From contig JPOM01000001.1 in the NCBI GenBank assembly GCA_000733915.1, positions 1,364,001 to 1,428,000 of the forward strand: a stretch of 64,000 nucleotides of DNA, written 5' to 3'. The translations under genes were made by a program, and so were the position numbers. The notes beneath the pieces are model-generated. The model had not been told where the DNA came from. It worked only from the letters and a program-made list of their open reading frames with translations, and did not search any database. Positions within the stretch are counted from its first letter, which is position 1; each line of letters opens with the position of its first letter. This document shows, one piece after another, positions 56,911 to 64,000 of the stretch. The stretch is from Caulobacteraceae bacterium PMMR1 (lineage in GTDB: Bacteria > Pseudomonadota > Alphaproteobacteria > Caulobacterales > Caulobacteraceae).

Positions 56911-57869
56911 GGCCTGGTCGGCGTCATCGAGGGGGATCTTGTCCATCGCGGCCGCGCCATAGTCTTCCGCGATCAGCAGCTGCGAGCGGGGCGCAGCAGG
57001 GCGGAACTTCGCCGCCTTGCGCCGCTCCCGGAACAGGCTGAGCAGGGGCGAGCCCCCGCCGCCAGCATGTGGGCCGGGCCCGCATCGTTGGCGACCGCGC
57101 CCGCGAGCCGCCCGGCCAGGGCGATGGTCAGCAGCACGGGCGGAACCTCGGCCGCGCCCGCGCCCGCTGCGAATTGCGGGAATAGCGCGCCCGGGCAGCC
57201 CTCGCGCATGGCGGGCAGCTCGTCCGCCTCGGCGGGGCCGGCGAAGATCACCGGCGTGCGCCCGCGCTGCAGCTGTCGCCAGGCGAGCGCGAGATAGCGG
57301 TCAAGCGGCCAGCGCCGCTCCGCCCCGCCGGCGCCGGGCGCGAAGCCGACATAGGTCGGACCGGGCGGGAGCAGCGCCTCGGCCGCCGCCCTCGCCCGGG
57401 CGTCCGCGAGCTGCAGCGGCCGAAGCGCGACCTCGCGCCCTGCTGCGAGCGAGACCAGCACCTGCAACCGGTCCAGCATCGCCTCCGGCCAGACCGCGGG
57501 GCGGCGGCGCGACAGGCGGAACCCTGCGCTGGACGACACGAACACGCTCAGCGCGGCGCGCCGGACATAGAGGCTGCGGGCCAAGACGGCCTGGGTGTCG
57601 ATCACCACCTCGAAGCGCCGCCCGCCGAACGGCCGGCGGAGCGCGTCGGACGCCTTCAGCCCCAGCGCGCCCTCCAGCAGCAGCTCGTCGATGATCCCGT
57701 CCACCACGGGTCTCAGCGTCGTCGCATAGACGGTCCGCCCGGACGCGGCGCACCAGCTGAACCGCGCCTGGGGAAAGGCGTCGCGCACCGCCGCCACGAA
57801 GGGCAGCTTGATCAGCCCGTCGCCGCTGATCTCCTCCCGCGAATAGACCAGGACGGAGCTGACGCTCAC
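56887..57869 (-). CDS. Second family 9 glycosyltransferase, split by a one-base frameshift
   Basis: This heptosyltransferase-like protein has VLVYSREEISGDGLIKLPFV at the start, VGFAPGAGGAERRWPLDRYL as nucleotide-sugar site, and VANDAGPAHMLAAG near the C-terminus. The frame breaks there at the CCCCC at 57053-57057 (plus strand). With one more base it reads on through SPLLSLFRERRKAAKFRP to a stop at 56887, giving about 327 residues, the normal length; without it the protein ends in an unrelated Ser/Arg-rich tail. It follows sufA by 22 bases, so it sits at the end of the suf transcript although a role in LPS core synthesis is expected. Confidence 0.85.
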
Positions 57870-57891
57870 GCCGTGGTCTCGGAGACGGCCA

Positions 57892-58287
57892 TCAGGCCTC
57901 CGCGGCGGCCGGAACGATGGTCACGCTCTCGCCGCAGCCGCAGGCGTCGGTCTCGTTGGGGTTGCGGAAGACGAACTTGGCCGCCAGCCGCGTGGTCTCG
58001 TAGTCGATCTCGGTGCCGATCAGGAACAGCACCGCCTTGGGCTCGACTAAGATGGTCACGCCCTTGTCCTGGACCACCTCGTCCAGCGGGTCGGCCGCCT
58101 CGGCGTACTGCAGCACGTACTCCTGGCCTGCACAGCCGCCGTTCTTCACACCCACCCGCAGGCCCGCATAGGGCTTCTCGGCCTTGGCCATGATCTCGCG
58201 CACGCGGGCGGCCGCCCGGTCGGTGAGGGTGACGACCTTGGGCCGGGGGCGGCGGGTGCGGGGGGTGGGAATCAGCTCAGGCGTCAT
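57892..58287 (-). CDS. sufA: A-type iron-sulfur carrier protein SufA
   Basis: SufA accepts clusters from SufBCD and passes them to apoproteins. The 131-residue product has an N-terminal Pro/Arg-rich extension of about 20 residues, then TLTDRAAARVREIMA and the three cluster Cys in GVKNGGCAGQEYVLQY and DACGCGES. Its start overlaps the sufT stop (TGATG). Confidence 0.94.
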   Translation of the reverse strand: MTPELIPTPRTRRPRPKVVTLTDRAAARVREIMAKAEKPYAGLRVGVKNGGCAGQEYVLQYAEAADPLDEVVQDKGVTILVEPKAVLFLIGTEIDYETTRLAAKFVFRNPNETDACGCGESVTIVPAAAEA

Positions 58288-58682
58288 CAGAACATGTTCA
58301 GTTGCAGCCGGGCTTCGTCGCTCATGCGCGAAGGGTCCCAGGGCGGCTCGAATACCAGATTGACGGTGCAGGTGCGCACCCCTTCGATCTTCATGACGGC
58401 GTCGCGCACCCAGTCCGGCATCTCGCCCGCCACCGGACAGCCCGGCGCGGTCAGGGTCATGTCCACCACCACGTCGTAGTCGTCCGACACGTCGACCTTG
58501 TAGATGAGGCCTAGCTCGTAGATGTCGACCGGGATTTCCGGGTCATAGACGGTCTTCAACTGCTCGACCAAGGCGTCGGTCAGCCGATCAAGCTCCGCCT
58601 GGCTGAGGCGGCTCTCCTCGGTCCCGTCCACGGGCACGAGCTTGCCCACCTCCGGCTCCGTCATGACGCTCGCGTCGTCCAT
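58287..58682 (-). CDS. sufT: SufT (DUF59/MIP18-family) iron-sulfur assembly factor
   Basis: SufT-type proteins help iron-sulfur maturation under high demand. The 131-residue product has the family blocks VYDPEIPVDIYELGLIYKVD, TLTAPGCPVAGEMPDWVRDA with the conserved Cys, and NLVFEPPWDPSRMSDEARL. It overlaps sufS by one base and sufA by one base (TGATG at each junction). Confidence 0.93.
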   Translation of the reverse strand: MDDASVMTEPEVGKLVPVDGTEESRLSQAELDRLTDALVEQLKTVYDPEIPVDIYELGLIYKVDVSDDYDVVVDMTLTAPGCPVAGEMPDWVRDAVMKIEGVRTCTVNLVFEPPWDPSRMSDEARLQLNMF

Positions 58683-59908
58683 CAGGCGAAGAATCCCTGC
58701 ACGTTCTGCAAGGCGGCGACGAACGCGTCCGCCTCGGCCTCGGTATTATATAGGGCGAAGGAGGCGCGCGCGCTCGATGTGACGCCGAAGCGGCGCATCA
58801 GCGGCTCCGCGCAGTGCGTGCCGGCGCGGACCGCCACGCCGTAGCGATCCAGCAGCTGGGCGACGTCGTGGGCGTGGGCCCCTGCGACCTCGAAGGTCAG
58901 GATCGCGCCCTTGCCAGGGCTGACGCCCAGCATGCGCAGCCAGTTCGCTCCGGCCAGCCCATCGACCACCCGCCGGTAAAGCGCCTGTTCGTGCGTCTCG
59001 ATCGCGCGCCGGTCCTGACGGGACAGCCACTCGACCGCTGCGCCGAACCCGATCGCCTCGATAATCGCCGGCGTGCCGGCCTCGAAGCGGTGGGGCGGAT
59101 CGGCATAGGTCACCCCGTCCAGGCTCACGTGGGCGATCATCTCCCCCCCGCCCTGCCAGGGCGGCAGGTCGGCCAGCACCTCGGCCCTGCCGTAGAGGGC
59201 GCCGATGCCGGTGGGGCCATAGAGCTTGTGGCCGGAGAACACGTAGAAGTCCGCGTCGATCGCCTGCACGTCCACGGGGCGGTGCACGACGGCCTGGCAG
59301 CCGTCGAAGAGCACGTGCGCGCCCACCGCATGGGCGGCGTCCGCGACCCGGCGCGCCGGCGCGATCCAGCCGGTCACGTTGGACATATGGGTCAGGGCGA
59401 GAAGCCGCGTCCTGGGACCGATCAGCGCCTCCAAGGCGTCAAGGTCCACCGCTCCCTCTTCCGTGACCGGGGCGAACCGGAGCGTGACGCCGCGCGCCTG
59501 CCGCAGTATGTGCCAGGGCACGAGGTTGGCGTGGTGCTCGATCTCGCTCAGCACGATCTCGTCGCCGGGACCGAGCCGTCGGCCGAAGGTCGCCGCCACC
59601 AGATTGATCGCCTCGGTCGCGCCCTTGGTGAAGACGATCTCGTCCGGCGCAGCGGCGTTGACGAAGCGGGCCACCGCGGCGCGGGCGCGCTCATAGGCCT
59701 CGGTCGTCTCGTTGGCGAGGGTATGCAGGCCCCGGTGGACGTTGGCGTAAGAGCCCTCCATGGCGGCGACCATGGCCTCGATCACGGCGCGAGGTTTCTG
59801 AGCCGAAGCCGCTGAATCCAAATAGATCAGCGGCTTTCCGTTCACCTGCCGTTGCAGGATCGGGAACTCGGCGCGGATCGCCTCGACGTCGAAGGCGGGG
59901 CCGGTCAC
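58682..59908 (-). CDS. sufS: SufS-type cysteine desulfurase
   Basis: SufS takes sulfur from cysteine for the SufBCD scaffold. The 408-residue PLP enzyme has NVHRGLHTLANETTEAYERA, SEIEHHANLVPWHILRQARG, and the PLP Lys in FYVFSGHKLYGPTGIGALYG. The active Cys sits in the short group II loop VRAGTHCAEPLMRRFG. These features separate it from the IscS-like desulfurase at the other end of the operon. It overlaps sufD by 4 bases. Confidence 0.96.
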   Translation of the reverse strand: MTGPAFDVEAIRAEFPILQRQVNGKPLIYLDSAASAQKPRAVIEAMVAAMEGSYANVHRGLHTLANETTEAYERARAAVARFVNAAAPDEIVFTKGATEAINLVAATFGRRLGPGDEIVLSEIEHHANLVPWHILRQARGVTLRFAPVTEEGAVDLDALEALIGPRTRLLALTHMSNVTGWIAPARRVADAAHAVGAHVLFDGCQAVVHRPVDVQAIDADFYVFSGHKLYGPTGIGALYGRAEVLADLPPWQGGGEMIAHVSLDGVTYADPPHRFEAGTPAIIEAIGFGAAVEWLSRQDRRAIETHEQALYRRVVDGLAGANWLRMLGVSPGKGAILTFEVAGAHAHDVAQLLDRYGVAVRAGTHCAEPLMRRFGVTSSARASFALYNTEAEADAFVAALQNVQGFFA

Positions 59909-60948
59909 GCGAGCCCCCTCAGACGCGCCTCGACGAAGGCCCGGGCGACCTCGCGCGCGGCTTCGGGTTCGATCCGTTCGACCACCTCCCCCAGGAAGGC
60001 CGCGGTCAGCAGCGCCTTGGCCTCGGTTTCGGGCAGGCCCCGGGCGCGGGCGTAGAACAGCTGGTCCGGGTCGAGCGCGCCGACCGTGGCGCCGTGGGCG
60101 CAGGCGACGTCGTCGGCGAAGATTTCGAGCTCCGGCTTGGCGTCGATCTCGGCCTGCTCCGAGAGGATCAGGGCGTGGTGCCCCATGCGCGCGTCCGTGC
60201 CGTCCGCGCCCTTGGCGACGGCGATGCGGCCCTGGAACACGCCGCGCGCCTGACCGGCCGCCACGCCCTTGATCAGCTGGCGCGTCAGACCGCCGGGGCC
60301 TTGATGCTCCACCGAGGTGGTGTGATCGGAGTGGCGCTGCTCGCCCAGCACATAGAGGCCGTCCAGCCGCGCCTCGGCGCCCTGGCCGGGGTGAAGGACG
60401 CGAGTCTCGATCCGCTGGCGTCGCGCGCCGGTCGCGATCACGCTCTGATGCAGGCGCGCGCCGGGCGCGAGCCGCACGTCGGCCTGGCTCGCGCTGACCG
60501 CGTCCTCGGCGTCTTCGGCCAGCACCAGGCGGGTCAGGCGCGCGCCCTCCGCGACCTCGATGTCAAGCTCCGCGGCCGCGACATAGCCTGCGCCCAGCCC
60601 TTCATAGGACTCCAGCAGGACGAGGTCAGCCCGGGCCTCGACGCGCACCTGGACGCGCGCTGCATGCGCCCCCGCCTCGGGCGAGGCGACGAACCGCAGC
60701 CGCCGCGTGGACGCCTCGCCTGGCCCGAGCCTCACGAGCCCGCCGAACGGCTCGCAGCGGCCGTTCACGACCCGATGCTCGTCGCAGGCGACCTCCGCCC
60801 AAGGCCCGCCGGGCGCGACCTCCGCCTCCGGCGAGGGAGGCGGCAGGGCGCGGATCAGCTCGCGCAGACCCGTCCAGCGCCAGGCCTCGTCCCGGCGGGA
60901 CGGCAGCTGGTCGAGGTCGCGGCTGCGAAGAGCGGCGGCCAGGCTCAC
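59905..60948 (-). CDS. sufD: Fe-S cluster assembly protein SufD
   Basis: SufD pairs with SufB in the SufBC2D scaffold. The 347-residue product is a right-handed beta-helix protein with the C-terminal SufBD core: TSVEHQGPGGLTRQLIKGVA, AVFQGRIAV-like GVFQGRIAVAKGADGTDARM, DDVACAHGATVGALDPDQLF with the conserved His, and YARARGLPETEAKALLTAAF. It overlaps both sufC and sufS by 4 bases. Confidence 0.95.
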   Translation of the reverse strand: MSLAAALRSRDLDQLPSRRDEAWRWTGLRELIRALPPPSPEAEVAPGGPWAEVACDEHRVVNGRCEPFGGLVRLGPGEASTRRLRFVASPEAGAHAARVQVRVEARADLVLLESYEGLGAGYVAAAELDIEVAEGARLTRLVLAEDAEDAVSASQADVRLAPGARLHQSVIATGARRQRIETRVLHPGQGAEARLDGLYVLGEQRHSDHTTSVEHQGPGGLTRQLIKGVAAGQARGVFQGRIAVAKGADGTDARMGHHALILSEQAEIDAKPELEIFADDVACAHGATVGALDPDQLFYARARGLPETEAKALLTAAFLGEVVERIEPEAAREVARAFVEARLRGLA

Positions 60949-61694
60949 GCCGCCTCCGCCGTGATGCGGTCATAGCCTTCGCGCTCGAGCTGGAGCGCCA
61001 GCTCCGGCCCGCCTGAGGCCACGATCCGCCCGCCCGCCAGCACGTGCACCCAATCCGGCCGGATGTAGTCGAGCAGGCGCTGGTAGTGGGTGATCACCAG
61101 CATGGACCGCTCGGGCGAGCGCAGGGCATTGACGCCCTCCGACACGATCCGGAGCGCGTCGATGTCGAGGCCGGAGTCGGTTTCATCCAGGATCGTGAAG
61201 CGGGGCTCCAGCATGGCCATCTGGAACGTCTCCATCCGCTTCTTCTCTCCGCCGGAGAAGCCGACGTTCAGCCCGCGCCGCAGCATCTCGAAGTCCATCT
61301 TTAGCTGGGCCGCCACCTCGCGAGCGCGCTTCAGGAAGGCGGGCGCGGCTATCTCGTCCTCGCCGCGCGCCTTACGCTGGGCGTTCAGCGCGGTGCGTAC
61401 AAAGGTGAGCGCGGGCACGCCGGGGATCTCCAGCGGATACTGGAACGACAGGAACAGGCCCAGAGCCGCACGGGCGTCCGGCTCCAGCGCCAACAGGTCC
61501 TGGCCGTCGAACGTCGCTCCGCCCGCCGTGACCACATAGCCTTCGCGCCCGGCCAGGGTGTAGCTGAGCGTGGACTTGCCCGCGCCGTTCGGCCCCATGA
61601 TCGCGTGCACCTCGCCTGCCGGCACGTGCAGGCTGAGCCCCTTCAGGATGGGCGTCTGACCGACCGAGACGTGAAGATCATGGATGGAGAGCAT
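60945..61694 (-). CDS. sufC: Fe-S cluster assembly ATPase SufC
   Basis: SufC is the ABC-type ATPase that drives SufB-SufD movement. The 249-residue product has the Walker A motif GPNGAGKST, the signature FSGGEKKRMETFQMAMLEPR, and the Walker B region FTILDETDSGLDIDALRIV, followed by the His switch in LVITHYQRLLDYI. It lies 12 bases after the 40-codon frame and overlaps sufD by 4 bases. Confidence 0.97.
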   Translation of the reverse strand: MLSIHDLHVSVGQTPILKGLSLHVPAGEVHAIMGPNGAGKSTLSYTLAGREGYVVTAGGATFDGQDLLALEPDARAALGLFLSFQYPLEIPGVPALTFVRTALNAQRKARGEDEIAAPAFLKRAREVAAQLKMDFEMLRRGLNVGFSGGEKKRMETFQMAMLEPRFTILDETDSGLDIDALRIVSEGVNALRSPERSMLVITHYQRLLDYIRPDWVHVLAGGRIVASGGPELALQLEREGYDRITAEAA

Positions 61695-61706
61695 GGGGTC
61701 AGCGGT

Positions 61707-61828
61707 TCACTTCAGGCTGGATCGGACGGCGGGACGCCGCGCCGGAGACAAGGCCTCCACCCGGGGAATGGCCGGGGACGTCAGGCTGGCGGAGGCGGGC
61801 GCGAGGGCGGCGTCGTCGTCCTGTCGCA

Positions 61829-61829
<1 letters not shown>
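61707..61829 (-). CDS. Possible 40-residue peptide between sufB and sufC
   Basis: An ATG overlapping the sufB stop (TGATG) opens a 40-codon frame ending 12 bases before sufC. The product starts MRQDDDAALAPASASLTSPA and is low-complexity with an acidic start and a basic, Arg-rich end; no fold is apparent. The tight spacing on both sides suggests it is at least translated and could keep sufC coupled to sufB. Confidence 0.4.
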
Positions 61830-63306
<1,477 letters not shown>

Positions 63307-63310
<4 letters not shown>

Positions 63311-64000
63311 GCGAACTCCTTGACCTTGCGGCGGGCGGCCTGGCGCGCGTGGGCCGCCAGCCAGACGTCGGCGAAGGCGATCCAGTCGTCTCCGATGGTG
63401 GCCCAGCCTCCGGAGGCGCGGACCGCGTAGCCGGCGTCCGGGCCAAGACCCATGGCGGCCAGCACGTGGCTGGCTCCGACCTTGCCGGACGAGCAGGCCG
63501 AACCGGCGGAGACCATCACCCCCTCGAGGTCCAAGGCCATGACCTGACGCTCCGAGGGCCAGCCATGCCTCACGGCGCAGAGCACGCCCGGCAGACGCGG
63601 CGCCCCCTCGCCCGCGATCCTCGCCCCCGCCGCCCTGAGGCGCGCCTCGGCGGCGTCGCGCCAGGGCGCCTGGCGGTGCGCGCAGGGCAGGTCGCGAAGG
63701 GCCGCCTCGGCCGCGGCGCCGAAGCCCGCGATGCCGGCGACGTTTTCGGTCCCGGCGCGCAGGCCCTGCTCCTGGCCGGGCGACAGGGCGTAGGCACCCA
63801 CGACGGCCCGCCGCGCCCGCACCGGTCCGCCGGGCGTCACGATCAGGGCGCCGACGCCCTGCGGCGCGCCGAGCTTGTGGCCGGAGAGGCTGAGGGTGTG
63901 AGCCCCCAGCGCCGCCATGTCGAGGGCCAGCCGGCCCGCCGCCTGCACCGCGTCCACGTGCAGCACCCCGCCCGCCTCCCGCACCTTCGCGGCGATCTCG
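63307..64000 (-). CDS. IscS/NifS-type cysteine desulfurase, C-terminal part
   Basis: The N-terminal part lies beyond the right edge. The visible 230 residues hold the PLP pocket [11 protein letters not shown], the PLP Lys in [35 protein letters not shown] and the mobile active-site loop [20 protein letters not shown], which is the long loop of group I enzymes. It is the first visible gene of the suf operon, so the operon has two desulfurases of different groups (with sufS). Its stop overlaps the sufB GTG. Confidence 0.92.

Overview
The window is GC-rich chromosomal DNA from an alphaproteobacterium, most likely a member of the Caulobacteraceae (Caulobacter/Phenylobacterium type). The evidence is the gene content and order (lexA next to the trp genes, lpxD-fabZ-lpxA-lpxI-lpxB downstream of bamA, an apparent sidA upstream of dnaE), alphaproteobacterial LexA boxes (GTTC-N7-GTTC) and a SUF iron-sulfur operon with sufT. 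Family-level placement is inference from sequence memory; no database was searched.

Layout. 1-8.1 kb: start of pyrG, secG, a small unknown gene and tpiA on the minus strand, then a PpiD-type foldase and trpE, trpG, trpD, trpC on the plus strand. 8.1-14 kb: lexA with its own SOS box, comEC, gltX, gltA and a collapsed VOC-family remnant. 14-29 kb: one long minus-strand block of envelope and translation genes, transcribed as rpsB-tsf-pyrH-frr-uppS-cdsA-dxr-rseP-bamA-skp-lpxD-fabZ-lpxA-lpxI-lpxB, mostly overlapping or tightly spaced. 29-32.7 kb: dnaE preceded by a 29-codon SOS-controlled gene that I call sidA. 33-35.4 kb: an AceE-like thiamine-diphosphate E1 enzyme. 35.4-40.6 kb: ribosomal genes in unusual order (rplJ-rplL, then mrcA, then rplK-rplA). 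40.6-46.6 kb: an MBL hydrolase, a secreted protein with five four-cysteine repeats, and an operon of a TPP enzyme with a feruloyl-CoA-synthetase-like ligase. 46.6-48.3 kb: a compositionally different island with a BglII/BstYI-type restriction enzyme overlapping an MT-A70-type methyltransferase. 48.3-57 kb: pyrC, a family 9 glycosyltransferase, ygfZ, a secreted unknown, tag, rnhB, a ClC channel and an APC transporter. 57-64 kb: the suf operon (cysteine desulfurase, sufB, C, D, S, T, A) ending in a second family 9 glycosyltransferase.

The genes form a few working groups: tryptophan synthesis; lipid A synthesis with outer-membrane protein assembly; isoprenoid and phospholipid precursors with translation factors; the SOS response (lexA, and sidA with dnaE); iron-sulfur cluster assembly; and one restriction-modification pair.

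A strong technical signal runs through the window. Seven otherwise normal genes (trpE, trpC, skp, cdsA, rplA, mrcA and the second glycosyltransferase) are each broken by one missing base, every time inside a run of G or C. Several are normally essential, so these are probably consensus deletion errors rather than real lesions. I annotate each as one gene across the shift. Apart from the 305-base rplJ leader, no gap without a gene reaches 300 bases, and I saw no tRNA, rRNA, CRISPR array or insertion sequence.
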